Source: Gnetum montanum
Taxonomy: Eukaryota; Streptophyta; Gnetopsida; Gnetales; Gnetaceae
Assembly (NCBI GenBank): GCA_015680685.1
Contig: MNCI01015627.1
Coordinates: forward strand, 509,809-573,808
DNA: 64,000 bases
Reading direction: 5' to 3'
Shown here: piece by piece, positions 35,801-47,659 of the stretch
Layout of the letters: the number at the start of each line of letters is the position of its first letter
Numbering within the stretch: position 1 is the stretch's first letter
Made by a program: the position numbers and the translations under genes
Notes under the pieces: generated by a model
Told to the model about the DNA's origin: nothing
The model's database searches: none
The model's input: the letters and a program-made list of their open reading frames with translations, nothing else

Positions 35801-36860
35801 TGTAGGATATTTTTTACCATTGGACACATACCATTTCATCCATTCATGCAAGAGATGCCAACAAGATGAAGGAATGACAACTAGAATGAAAGGTATCTAG
35901 TAGTTGATTCATCCATTGGAATCCTTTGACCTTTGGGAAATTGATTTCATAGGATCCATCACTTCCATGTCTAATGAAAAGTCATATATCATTATTGTTG
36001 TTGACTATTTTATAAAATGGCTTGAAGCTACAACCATTTTTGACTATACTGCCACTACTATAGCTGATTCTTTCAACAATAGGTGACAAATAGATTTGGT
36101 GCACCTAGAATACTAATTTTTAATAAAGAAACTTACTTAATAGATGCTACTTTTTGCAAGGTAATGCAATGCTTAGGGATGAAATATAAACTTACAACAC
36201 CTTATCATCCTCGAGTCAATAGTGAAGCAAAAGTTACACATAGGGAGATTACTCGATTTATAACATGAACCATCACTAGATTTAGGAGAAATTAGAGTAC
36301 CAAACTCAACACTGCCCTTTGGGCATATCACTCAACCTAGAAACTTTCTATAGGCTAATCTACCTATGAGTTAGTGTATAGAAAGTTACCCAAACTTTCA
36401 ATTCAAATTGAACTTTGTGAACTCAGAACTACATATGAACTTAACTTGGATAGTAACTTAGCATAAAAGGAATGATTCATGACACTCAACATGCTAGAAA
36501 AAAATTGAAGAGTAGCCTTAATGATGAATGAAGTGCATAAGACATACACTAAATAATGTTCTGATAAATGGATAAGAAAAGTTACATTTGAACTAGGAGA
36601 CAAGATTTTCTATTGGAATCCCATTCATGTACCACAATGAACTAAGTTCTAGACATTATGGGAAGGACCATGCATAATACACCAACTTTTCCTTCTAGAG
36701 ATATGATAATTTACCACCCAAAAAGCTCTGTGAAGCACATGTTGATTAACATCCNAACTTTTCCTTCTGGAGATATGATAATTTACCACCCAAAAAGCTC
36801 TGTGAAGCACATGTTGATTAACATCCAATAACTCAAATCCTTTATGGACTTCCAAGTAAC
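32831..36860 (+). pseudogene. pol: pol of element B: protease, RT, RNase H, integrase (Ty3/gypsy)
   Basis: Order PR-RT-RH-INT, the gypsy order. A Pro/Ser-rich gag end lies at 32831-33140. The protease C-terminal half is near 33390-33570 (MEDIMTTIYG, VDFLVIDVD). RT spans about 34080-34980, starting NYIDSTIKPKRHLQKRLNP and ending near GYYRHFIENFSKIDKLL. RNase H is at 35025-35375 (IMIDASKYALEVVL). The integrase zinc finger is at 35736-35870 (AHESSYEAHY...HSCKRCQ, HHCC intact), and the core at 35904-36268 has DFIGS, then IFNKE where a catalytic Asp is expected, and NSEAKVTHREI with the Glu. The frame is shared from 34086 to 36086 despite many stops. The 36684-36826 duplication is an assembly artefact. 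Similar integrase occurs in W, and the tRNA-Asp primer suggests an Athila-like lineage. Confidence 0.8.
36684..36826 (+). repeat. 71-bp duplication around a single n (assembly artefact)
   Basis: 36684-36754 and 36756-36826 are 71-bp direct copies differing at one base (tctagag against tctggag), separated by one n at 36755. An overlap left unmerged at a contig join explains this better than a biological duplication. The true sequence probably has one copy. Confidence 0.9.
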
Positions 36861-38880
36861 TAGCTGTAGCACTAACATCTCAAATCAAGAACAAGTCTAC
36901 TCTATTTTCCAAATCTCCTCCTTTCAACTTGGTCAAGGAGGAGATACCCATTTATCATAACACCTTTAAGAGGGTGAAAGGGATTTTTTTTTTGTTCTGC
37001 ATCATTATTTATATGATTTTCATTTTCTTTATATTTTATGGATTATTCTATATATTTTTCTTTTATATTTCTACTCTTTATATTAATATTTCTTATTATC
37101 TTTATTTAGTCTTAATTGAAATATCTAATTTTTTAATGGTTACTATGAATTTTGGAAATTGTTAAACATAGATATCAAGGTTATGATTTATTACAAGGCT
37201 AACTTTGAGGTTGGATTATGCTCTCTACTCACAGTCTATTATTTTTCTAGTGGGATTGGGTAGTGATTTCATGACATCCACCCATTCCATCTATATTATG
37301 TAAAGTTATACATCATGGGAGCATGAAGGTTCCTTGACATTAAAACTAAAAGTAACATACGATCTTGTTACCCAATGAACTGGGAAAGGACCAAGTGGGA
37401 ACGAAAGGCGGTGTAACCTCAAGGGGATTAGTTGTGTTCTCTTCTTAACTCCCTTCTTAGGTCGTATGGCTCTTCATTGATATATCATCACTCCTACTGT
37501 TAACCATAAAAGAAAGCATGTCTTTGTACAGTCTAACTCCCAAGAAAAAAACACTTACACAAACACTAGAATTCAAAGCATACTTCATTGAAGATCGCTT
37601 TCAATACAAGCATTGGTTATGGGGCTAGAAAGACATGTTTCTGATGCCTAAAGACACCCTTCTAACTAAAGCTGAAATTTCTTCCTAACTACTTTCTTTC
37701 TCTCTTTTCTTCTTCTCTTAGAGTAATGATTGACCTTTGTGGTTTTCATTGACTCATGATGATAGGTAAGAATAAATACATCTATGTAACATCATTATCA
37801 TTAGAATGGACTTGCTCTAAACTTAGAATGAATTGACATTGGATCATCTTAATCATACATTTTACTAAGAATCCCATGCAACCATGATGCAGATTATTCT
37901 TCTACCATTTTTTATACTATTCTTGCACTCCATTTTCTTTCACCTCACTACCTCATACCATGGTCAATCAATAGTTTTATTTTATAGTTTGCATAATCCT
38001 TAGACAATATCTTACATGGGTGTGATATTTAACTTGAATAATCATTCAACATCTAAGGTGCCTATGGACTCCTTATTGTGAGGTTATGCAAGGGCATATT
38101 AGGCATAATCTTGCTTAGGGAGGATTTACTTGCATATCTCTTGGTTTTCTTTTGGATATACCCCATGATCATGGGCCTTGTTTTGATCTTGATAATTTTG
38201 ATAATGTGCATCATCCAATTTTATGCTACTTTGGAATAAGAAACATCCTTTAATTATTGATCTTGCATGATCACAATGCTACCATATCCTAAAACCATAC
38301 TTTTAATGGATTATTGTTATGTTTCTTTAGCATTTTGGCTTCCATCTAGCTTTTGTTTCAACCAAAAAATAATTCAAAATTCCTAAATGTCTTAAGGTAA
38401 AAAATGGTTATGGACAACTACATTGATGCATTCCCATTGATATAGCTAAACTAGTTGATGTAGCCTTATTGATGCATCTCCATCAATGTGGCATAGAAAT
38501 CCTATAAATAAGCATGATACTTAGCTCATTTTTCACATTTTCTTCCAAATGCACAAGGATTTTTTGTAATTTTTCAAAGCTCAGAGGCTTCCAAGTGCCA
38601 TAACTCGATGATTTCTTATCTATTTTTACTCGTTCTTTGATCCTTGAGCTTTCAAAGGTATGCTTTGCATCATGAGGACATCAAATGCTAGGTTTTTTTA
38701 AAAAAAATGTTTCTAACACTGCATGGATAAGATATTAAAATGATATTTAATTAATGATCGTAAGAGTTAGTATAAAAAATTAGGCTCCATTAAAGAATAA
38801 ATGAGATAATAATAAGATAATATCATATATCTGAAATCAGTAAATAAGAACTTAATGATAAAATCCCAACTTTTGACCAA
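36861..38880 (+). other. Internal spacer of element B between integrase and ORF3
   Basis: Opens with a purine-rich piece (ggtcaaggaggagata, about 36932-36947), then a T-rich tract, as in A. Patches align with A's spacer in the same order (see that entry). No coding region was supported. It contains a palindrome/TATA block at 38469-38510, with ORF3 following several hundred bases later. Confidence 0.55.
38469..38510 (+). promoter_or_regulatory. Internal promoter-like block upstream of B ORF3
   Basis: TTGATGCATC (38469-38478) and CATCAATG form overlapping palindromic copies, with more upstream (acattgatgcat, 38420-38431). TATAAATA follows at 38503-38510. The stretch 38418-38496 resembles the U3 of the Z LTR (2311-2390): both contain ctacattgatg, gatgtagcctt and ttgatgcat in order. 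Confidence 0.5.
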
Positions 38881-39867
38881 GAAACTTAACTCGATCAAAC
38901 TAAGAAAGGTATCTAAATTAAACAAGATTATATCTAAAGGTCTAATCTTTGGTTATGTTTGTGATCATAGATGGCACTTAAGTAAGGATTGTGGGTAGGA
39001 GGGCCATCATAGCCTAGGGAGAAATGACCATGTGGTGGAAGGAAGGAACATTAGCAACCATAGCAATAGCCCTAGGAGTAAGTAGCTAAGGAAATCCATG
39101 CTATTGGGTGCCTATGCAAGAAGCCTGAGGTGGAATTTATCTACCAAATTTCCATAGAGGAAGTGGGACAATTTAGGCAAGATGATGTTCTAGGATCATG
39201 ACCTAATTTGGAGGTCATGTTTATAGAGGCCTTCAGAGTTCCATTCCTTAGGAAATAAATTTTGGATTTTTCCTAGAGCTTGTACCAAAGGAAGTGTGAA
39301 CACAACTACAAGGGTCTTTACTATTGTCCATTCTCTCCACCCGTGGAGAATGGTACATGGGAGAAACCTCCCTCTTTTGGAATAACCAATATGTAGATTC
39401 AAATGTCAAAATCAAAGACATTACCATCTCTTATTTTAGTTGAAGTAATAGAAAAGGTTCTTAGATTACCAAATACTAGGATGAAGCTAGTAGAGATCTC
39501 CACTTAAGCAAACCTAGAAGCAAAGAAAGATTGGGTCCAATGATGGTATAAAGTGGATTGTAAGGAGTATGATATCCTAATCAAGGTAGAGCAAGTCTAC
39601 TTTAAGATTGCATCCTATCACCTTAATCTAATGATGATCCCTAGTAAGATAACTACCTTCTCCATCAAGGCATGTGCTACTCTAAGTAAAAAATTCCAAG
39701 TTAAGCTACCCTAGCTCATATTCCTTGAAATAGAGAAAAAATTTATGGAGAATGAGAAGGATAGGAAGATACTTTGCTTTTCATGCCTTATCAGGAAACA
39801 TTGTAAAAAGGGAAGGATAACTTATTACAATGATATGGTTCATAGAGCTCCTACCACATCATGACAA
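38881..39867 (+). pseudogene. ORF3 of element B, cut by a copia-type LTR
   Basis: Accessory ORF, N-terminal half. A knuckle-like piece, CDHRWHLSKDCG, is near 38960. Then, with stops and shifts, FGFFLELVPKEV-TQLQGS...EWYMGETSLFWNN (39253-39390) matches A's FKLFFEFAPHSVRTQLQAS...EWYLRESYSFWHG. EVIEKVLRLPNTRMKLVEIS follows (39437-39500; A has AIIEALNLPNIG), then VYFKIASYHLNLMMIPSKIT (39590-39660; matches W) and a Cys/His piece CFSCLIRKHCKKG (39778-39820). The sequence stops at 39868, where an LTR begins. The coiled-coil half is not found beyond it. Function not recognised. Confidence 0.65.
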
Positions 39868-40628
39868 TGTTGGATCCTACTATGGACCACCTATGGTAGT
39901 CTCCTCATTGTGATAAAAATCATAAGGATGAGACATTATTTCAAACTTGATTTTAGGTTTTTTTTATCTCTAAAAGCACCAAGGCTTGGATACCTTCAAA
40001 TAAACTCTATAGTTATAGAGAAAACTATGTGTTTTGATCTATCATTAAGTATTAATTTTACAATATAGCATATCAAGAGTTGAACATATAATAGCATTTT
40101 TATTAGAAGATTCAGCCATCTTTACTTCATTTTGTGAGTGAGTAAAGTTTTCCTACCATATCAAAGCTACCAAGTCTATGTGTTTTAGATTATACATTTC
40201 TTATACAAACTAGTCTTTCATCTAATTCTTAAACACAATTTCCAAAAATATATTACCACTCTTTCCAAGAGAGAAAGTTCCACAAGAAAAATGGAAAGAG
40301 AGCAAGATTCAATGAATTTTAGAAAAATAATATAGTAGAATCATGTAAACTTCTAAACATTGAAATAAGGTACTATTGATGTGACATCCTATTTATAGAT
40401 GCCATTAAAACATGATCATTTGTTGCTTAAGTCATCGCATTCATGAGCATGATAATGAAAATACCAAGAAATAAATTAATTAATGAATAAATAGCTTGGC
40501 AAATTACTAGTGCACTAAACTTAATAGGAAGAAAAAAGTAGAGGAGAATTTTATTAATAAGAGTAGTACACTATAATGCCCTCTGGAATATCTCCCCATG
40601 CCACTTAATCCTTAGAGGTGATCCAACA
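39868..40628 (-). mobile_element. Copia-type solo LTR, minus orientation (761 bp)
   Basis: Plus strand starts TGTTGGATC and ends GATCCAACA, a perfect 9-bp terminal inverted repeat. On the minus strand a TATAAATA (plus 40390-40397) precedes a poly(A)-like and CTTTCTCTCT-containing region, the usual order for an LTR. Flanking bases are gacaa and tgacc, not a clean duplication. It interrupts ORF3 of element B. No internal copia coding sequence adjoins it, hence solo. Confidence 0.65.
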
Positions 40629-41330
40629 TGACCACCATGGTTAGGCTATTTAGCTAAAGGGGTGATTAGTGCCTTCTTATCCTACTTCACCTGACTTCCA
40701 TCACTTGCCAATTTAGGCTTCATAACTCCATGATGGGACAACCTCTAAACCTAGCCTTAAATGACATAGGTTTTTGGTGCTAGAAATCTTAATTGCTAGA
40801 ATGGAAAACCAAAAAGATTTGAGTGTTGGAATAGTTTTAACCTTGAACCTCAAGGGCCTTCGAAAAGTGGAACTTAGGGTGCCTTGGACAATCTTGTTGA
40901 TCACCTAGGAACCTACAGAATGTAAATAGAAATGGCTCTGGAAATGTAAGCATGATTATAGATGAAATCAAAAATGGAAACAAAAATAGAAATGGCCTAC
41001 TAGACATGGAAATGTAAATAGAAATGGCTTACTATAAACAAAAATGGAAATGGAATCATAATTACAGAAATAAGTGTGGAAACAAAAATGGAAACCAAAA
41101 CTTGCATAGCATGAACAACTAAATTTATAAAAAAAAATATAAAATAATTTGATTTACAATGTATATTTTTGTACCAAGGGCACTAGAAGTTGCTTGCTAA
41201 AGCTTAAAGTCCATTAGAGAAGGCTACCTCCATGATCCAATTTCTTCCTAGTTTTGGCCTACTATAACTTTTTATTAGTTTCTAACAGATCTAAAAGATG
41301 GGAAGGGGATTAGATTTACACTTTTAGTGC
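40629..41330. other. Unassigned DNA with a short-unit repeat
   Basis: No gene supported. 40918-41100 is built of loosely repeated aaatggaaat / atgtaaatagaaatggc units (about 17-30 bp), a degenerate minisatellite. This may be the end of element D's LTR (minus strand), but the boundary is not visible. Confidence 0.4.
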
Positions 41331-42340
41331 AATGACAATTATGTGGGGGTGTCTATGCCTAGTGTAGTGCCATTTTTTTCTATTGAAAGTGTAGTTGGGT
41401 TGCAAATGGATTTAATGGATGGAAGAAGTGATTACTAAGAATGGGAAAGTGGTATTATTGTCAATGGTTGTGCCAATGGCAAGTGCTCAAAGTGTCAAAG
41501 AGTTTTGGAATGCCAAGAATGTTAAAAATGCCAAGAGTTTGGAACCATAAAATGATGTTGGCATTGGGTATTTATAGGATAGGGTTTCCATTTTTGGCAC
41601 TACCATTGATTACCATTAATTACTGACAAATTGGCATTGATTGTGGGTTTACAACGATTACTGCTACCAATGTAGTTGTCCATCTACTATCAGTGTAGTT
41701 GCTATTTGTGGTATGTTTGGAATGGAGTACACCCACAAAATCCATCTATTTATCATAAATAGTAGACAAACTTTTTTGACTATGCTAGTAGTGATCAATG
41801 GTTATCTACTATAAGCATAGTTTCCTTTTATAGTAAGTCTAGAATAGGTTGCAATCACAAAACTCATCAATTTACCATAAATAGTAAACAAAATTTTGTG
41901 ACTATGCTAGCAGTATTCTTACTATGCTAGCCATGATGAACTATGTTGGAAAAATGGTAAAGGTGGTGGAAAATGTGGAAAAACATAGAAGCTATGGAAA
42001 TGGTGGAATCTATTGGAAAGTGTTGTGTCTGGTGAAGAATGTTATCTATGTTGACTGTTATTAACTTGGAGTGACTACGCTGGTTGTTTGTTGGAAAAAT
42101 GGAAATTCCAACAATCCTAACATTGCACTTTTGTTGCATCTTGGTGGTGACTACACTATCTACTTTGACTAATAAAAATGTAGTTACTGTGACTAATGAA
42201 AGTGCTATTACTATGACTACTAAAAACATAGTTTTAGTGACTACTGAAAATGTAGTTACAATGACTACTAAAAATGGCTCTAGCGTAGTTGGGGCTATAC
42301 CCCTACAAAAACCCATGAAAATTCCAATTTTAGCCATTCC
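41331..42340 (-). repeat. Probable 3' LTR U3 of element D with TATA box
   Basis: On the minus strand, copies of ACTACGCTGG-type motifs (plus 41640-42330: gactacgctgg, gactacact, gactatgctag) lead to TATAAATA at plus 41569-41576. This sits downstream of D's integrase, where the 3' LTR belongs. The motif is the same as in the large array at 47660-51180. LTR ends not found. Confidence 0.5.
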
Positions 42341-43490
42341 AAAGGTTTTTTTAGCCTTCCTAAGCCCAAATATGGATATGGGGGTACCCTTTTCTACTTG
42401 GGAAGGAAGGAAATAATAGCTTTTGAAGCATTTCTTGGCCTTAGAAAGTTGAAGTATCCAAGATTGTAGCTTAGGGAATACATATCTCACATTTATAATG
42501 AGTTCTTATCCCAAGTTGGGAAATAAAGGTTGCAACATGAAATTTGGTGGTGTTTCATTGGCCCCTCTTTGTTGATGTCTAGAGGATTAATCCAAGATAC
42601 ATCGATAAAGAATACAAAAAACCATTGCAGGTCCATCACCAACACCTCCTCTTTATGCTTGATCTAGTAGCATCGAACCATGCCTAAGAGTTCTTGTGAT
42701 GATGGGTGAAGGTTACGATGACATGGTAGTGAGGTTGTAGAAAAAGGGTTACAATAGTTAACAATTCATCCCAATTATTGACATAATTGCTATAGTGTGG
42801 CACTGACACATTGGTTAATCGATAACCCTTTGCACTTCGTACTTTGAGGTGTTGTTCACTTAGTAAATTTGTTTAAGGAACCAACACATTGTTTGAAGAT
42901 TTCTTTAGCTACTAGACTTCTCTCCTTGTATGTTTGGAGCCACTTTTTTATGCTTTGAGGCTTAATTGGCCATTTGGCTTGTTGGGAGTTTGCTTTCCCC
43001 CTTTATTTTTTTTTGTGGGATGAAACCTTCATCAGATTTCTTTGCCAAAGCTAGCCTTGACTTAGTTTTCCCATCAAGTAAGGTGTGTTATACTTGATAG
43101 ATTAGGTGGTTTTCCATTAAATGATGTGTGTTACATTCAATGAACTTGATAGTGGAGCATGACGAAGGGATGTTGTATGGCCACAAAGTATGAGTGTCAA
43201 ACATTCATCAACATTGTCACCAAAGGTAAGGAAGGTTATAATTAGGCTATGGGTTTGAGCTTAAGGAGAGATGTTAGTTGGAGGGTAATGGTACAAGCAC
43301 ACTTACCAAAGTAGGAAAAACTCACCTAAACTTGGTACTGTAATGAGTTGCACTTTTGCAATGGTCCAAGTCTTTATCCTACAAACACAACTCCAAGAGG
43401 ACAAGAAAACCAAGTGAACAAGTCATGTCATTACAATGGAATACATAAGGTATTATAGAATAGTGCAATAGATCTAGTCATCAAAGCTCA
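42341..43490 (-). other. 3' untranslated region of element D, uncharacterised
   Basis: Between the 29-bp repeat array and the U3 motifs. I see no coding similarity on either strand. Likely noncoding 3' region of D. Confidence 0.35.
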
Positions 43491-43496
43491 ATGTCA

Positions 43497-43680
43497 TGGC
43501 CAGTTTCAGGCCTTGGTAGGCTATGGCACTATTTTAAAGGCTTAGCAGACCATGGTGCCAGTTTAAGGACTTGATAGGTAGTGTTGCCCATTTTAGACCC
43601 TAGTAGGCCATGGTTTCACTACTTTTAGGGCTTAATAGGTTATGTTGTACTAGTTTAAGACCCTGGCAAGCTATGGAAAG
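43497..43680 (-). repeat. Diverged tandem repeat (about 30-bp unit, 6 copies), copy downstream of D integrase
   Basis: Units on the minus strand read like ggcctgctaaggcctaaaac...catg. They match the array at 59484-59767 in element C, in the same orientation relative to coding sequence. A single unit also occurs at 47546-47580. Confidence 0.75.
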
Positions 43681-43706
43681 CAAGCTTTCTTGTTGGTTAT
43701 TTTTAG

Positions 43707-46700
43707 CTACATGTAGTATGGCTTTAGATAAGAATGATTGACCAGATTGGCCACCTCATTTTCATCCATGTCTGCAATTTTGAATGCATCATTCCCATAG
43801 GTTTTGGTGACAAGGAAGGACCCTTCCCAATTGGCTAAGAATTTTTTCACATACTTGCAGATTACTTTGAGGACCAGGTTACCTTCATTGATCTTATGCT
43901 TGGTCAAGTTATGGTGATACTGGTATTTCTACCTCTCTTGATAGTGTTCAATGTGAGAAAGCACTTGCATACCTTGCTCCTCCACCAAGTTCAGGGCTAG
44001 TCAATAACTCCTTGCTCTATTCATCATTGATGAAGTTAGTCAAGGCTACTTAGAGTGACAATACCTACAATTAAAGAGTTAAAATAGCTTTAGAACCATA
44101 AACCAAGCTATAAATGTTTACACTAATTATTATATGATAGGTTGTTTTGTAGTCCCATAGTGCATGGACAAGCCACTCATGCCCTTTGTGCTTACTGTTG
44201 TTGAGCATCTTCTTGAGCAAGTTGATGATGGCCTTGTTGCTTGCTTCTGCTTGTCTATTGGCTTGATGATAATAAGGAAACAAAAAGAAATGCTTAATGC
44301 CTAGGTTGTGATAGACATATTTGGTTTCTTGGCTACTAAATTGTGGCCCATTGCTATAACTATGATCATGGGTATGGTAAAATAGGCTACAATGTTATCC
44401 AAGATAAATTTGCAGAATTTTTCCAACATTGTCTTCCTTAGGGGAATAACTTCAACCCACTTAGTAAAGTATTCTATTGTAGTGATGATGAAGCTATACC
44501 ATATGGAAGACTTAGGCATTATAAGTCCAGTAATATCCAACCTCCATTGTTGAAATGGCCAAGTGATTCAAGTAGTGTGCAACTCAATCAATGACACATG
44601 TATAAGGTTGCTATGTCGATGGCACATGTCACAACATTTAATCTTCTGTAGGTAGTCACTTTCCATATGAGGCTAGTAGTCACCTAACCATCTAATCTTA
44701 GTGACCATAGCTCTAGGTCCTATATGTCCTCCACAAATGCCCTTGTGAACCTCATCTAGGACTATTCTAGCTTTGGTTTTACCCAAGCACTTTAATAATA
44801 AACTATCGTAGGACTGTCGACATAATGTGTTATTTCCTATGATGACATATTGCTTCAATCATTTATGTACAACGTCCTTTTGAGTAGTAGTCAGGCCTTG
44901 TCAAGATTCACCATGCATAAGGTAGAATTTGATATTGTCATACCACTCCCTAGTAGGAGCATTATGAACTATGACCACAAAGGTATCTTCAGTGTTTTGC
45001 ATGATGTGAATAGTACAATCCATAGTTAAGGTGGGAAACTTACTAAACACATTTGGTGTCACACTAAGGGTCAAAGTTGTAATTGCATTGTCTATGGCAT
45101 TCTTATTTTGGGATATGTGCTGGATATCAAAGTCTACAAACTATTGTAACAATTACTTCCCTAGGTCACAGTAAGGCTATAAGTGTTTGGCTTTACACGC
45201 ATAGGCCTCAGTCACTTGGTTAATCACAAGTTTAGAATTTCCTTAATCATTAATCATCCAATTCCTTGGTCATGAGCTACCATCATCCCTCTGATTAAAC
45301 CCTCATAGATGGAAACTCAAAACAATAAGCGAAGGTTCAAATTTCACTAGATGGAAATATCATGAAGGTAGTGGCATTGGTCCCATGGGTATTTGAAGCT
45401 CTTTCAAGTGCTTGACTACCTCATAACTCTTAGGCACTTGGCTAACAGTGTTAATGTGCTCATTTGGAAACTTAGGATATATGGTTTCTTGGTCATCAAT
45501 AGCTGAAATAGTAAGTTGTATGACTATAGCTTAACCTTTTGTTGAGGACTGGGAGACATAATGAAGGTTAGTCTCCACTATTATGGCTTTCCATGAGCTA
45601 TATAGCTACTTTTGTAAATATTGGTCATTATGGCTCTAAGTATGTTATCTTTGCAAATGATACTAACTTGGGTCTTAAAGAGGTAGTGTCTCCACTTCTT
45701 CAATGAGAAGAATAATGCTAAACAATACTTCTCCACTTTAGTATATCATGTCTCATGTACAACTAATGCATGGCTAAGGTAGTATATTGATATCTTTGCT
45801 TCATCATCATATTTTTGACAAAGTAGAGAAGCAATGGATGTGTTGGTGATGGAAAGGTAAATGTAAAAAGGTTTACCCTCTTGTGGAGGATAGATTGTTG
45901 GTAGTTGTGCCAACTCCTGCTTAAGGTTTTCAAAGGCTTCTTGACATTAAGTCATCCCTCATAGTGAAATCCTTTTCTAAGCAAGTATTACATGGTTGTA
46001 ACTTATCCATAAGCCTAGCGATAAACCTATAAATCAATTGTAACATACCTTGTAATCCCTGAAACTCCTTCAAGTTAGTTGGCATTGCCAAGTTTGTAAT
46101 GACCTTAACCTTATCAAGATCAACATGTATCCCTACTTCCAATACTATAAAGCTAAGCATCTTACTAAGTTTGACATCGAAGACACACTTCTTAGGATTA
46201 AGTCTAAGTTTAAACTTAATGCATCATTTCAGAACAATTTTGAGGTCATTAGCATGGTCTCTAGTCACTTTGGACTTAACAACTATATTGGTTATGTAAT
46301 TGTTGAGTAATGCTAATATGTAGTCACTAAAGGTATATGTCATGGCTCTTTGATAGGTTGATCCTATGTTCTTAAGGCCAAATCACATCATGGTATAGAA
46401 AAAGGTACACCAAGTGATCATAAAGGTTGTGCTAAGTTGGTCCTTTGGGTTGATCCTAATTTGGTTGTATCTTGAGAACCCATCCATAATGAATAATAAG
46501 GCATGTCTAGTTGTAGTATCAATGAGTTGATCAATAATGAGCAAAGTAAAATTGTCCTTAATGGTTGCCTTATTTAGATCTCAGAAATTGATGCAAATAT
46601 GTATACTCCCATTTTTCTTAGGGACTACCAGTATTTTAGATACCCATTCTACTTAGTCAATAGCTCTAATGAAACTAGCTTGGTATAGCTTTTTTATCGC

Positions 46701-47204
46701 ATCATGAATCATCAAGGCTAAATATGATCTAATCTTACACACTTTCTACTTAACTAGTCTAATGCTAGGGTTAAGTATGATGTTGTGTTGTATTAACCAT
46801 GGATCTAAACCTAGCATATCTTCATATGACTAGGAAAAGACCTTAATGTTATCTTGTAGGACCTTGGTGATGTCTTAATCCTATTGAGGTTCTAGTGAGG
46901 AACTTAGTTTAAGGATTTTCTCCTCAACACTATGTGTTGTGATAGGAACTTTAGCTAGAGAGTCTTCAGTAATGTCACCAGCCTTTAGAGTAAGGGTTTC
47001 AACTAGGTTTTTAGGTTACTGTAGATTTTTTTCAATTGAGGCTATGTGGTTAACAAGACTCTCAAGCTTAAGATCTAGACAATCAAGATAGATATATCAT
47101 TCAACATTACCATGAGGCCCACTCAGGCTCAAAGGCAAGGAAATTTGCTTCCAAGTGTCCATACTTGAATTCTTCATATAAACCATAACCACATTAAGTG
47201 ACAC
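43707..47204 (-). pseudogene. pol: pol of element D: RT, RNase H, integrase (Tat/Ogre-like gypsy)
   Basis: Minus strand, right to left. RT starts near 46980; its palm reads IINDAIKKLYQ-type sequence, then WVSKILVVPKKNGSIHICIN near 46640 and LFIMDGFSRYNQI near 46470. The catalytic Y-x-D-D position reads YITN (about 46285), so activity is lost. The thumb (46160-45930) has MPTNLKEFQGLQGMLQLIYR. RNase H-like sequence follows (45560-45050, KLVINQVTEAYACKAKHL). The integrase zinc region is at 44858-44673 (EVHKGICGGHIGPRAMVTKI), the core at 44540-44071 (MDITGLIMPKSS, FTKWVEVIPLRK), and the C-terminus ends LKPYYM (43907-43707). Most segments share one frame. Domain style fits the Tat/Ogre branch. The 5' half is missing; a splice acceptor lies at 47205. 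Confidence 0.8.
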
Positions 47205-47585
47205 CTGGGTAAAAATGAGCAAAAAATTCTAAAATTATTTAGTAAACATGTAAGCATATACTATTCTATTAACAAACAAAAATGAAAACAATGTCAACCA
47301 AGCTATAATAGATAAATAATGACCAATGGGAGTAAACAGAGGCTATATAAGGTCAATGAAAGGTCATAAGAGATAAAATAATGTGAACATGATCAAACAA
47401 GAAGTTATATGGAGGTTGTATAAAGTCAATTGATGAGAAAAAAGGTCAACATTGCAAAATAAGGCCAAAAATAAGGTCAAAGCTATCAAAATGGAATACA
47501 TATGACAAGAAATTGGCTAATATTGATCAAACAGGGTTAGATTTTGCTAGTTTTAGGCCTTAGCAAGCCATGATATGGGGCTATA
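47205..47585 (-). other. Intron remnant upstream of D RT, with splice acceptor
   Basis: On the minus strand a pyrimidine-rich run ends TTTTTACCCAG at 47205, just before the RT coding sequence. Ogre elements are known to carry an intron between protease and RT. One unit of the 30-bp repeat lies at 47546-47580, matching the repeat array that follows the splice donor in element C. Similarity ends near 47585, so D is truncated inside this intron. Confidence 0.5.
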
Positions 47586-47659
47586 GGGTTGCCAAGAGAG
47601 TTTGGGCACATGTGGGAATCATTCTAGAGATATTTTTAAGCAAAATTAACATATTTTTC

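Noticed and set aside
29570-40628. Copia-type LTRs at 29570 and 39868 as the two ends of one element
   Set aside because: They are only patchily similar, both read on the minus strand, and the DNA between them belongs to plus-strand element B. Two separate insertions are more likely.
41927-42490. 187-codon minus-strand open frame, the longest in the window
   Set aside because: It spans the U3 motif region of element D. Its protein is low-complexity (repeated V-T-T/V-V-I) because it translates the repeated gtgactac-type motif. No domain seen; treated as noncoding.
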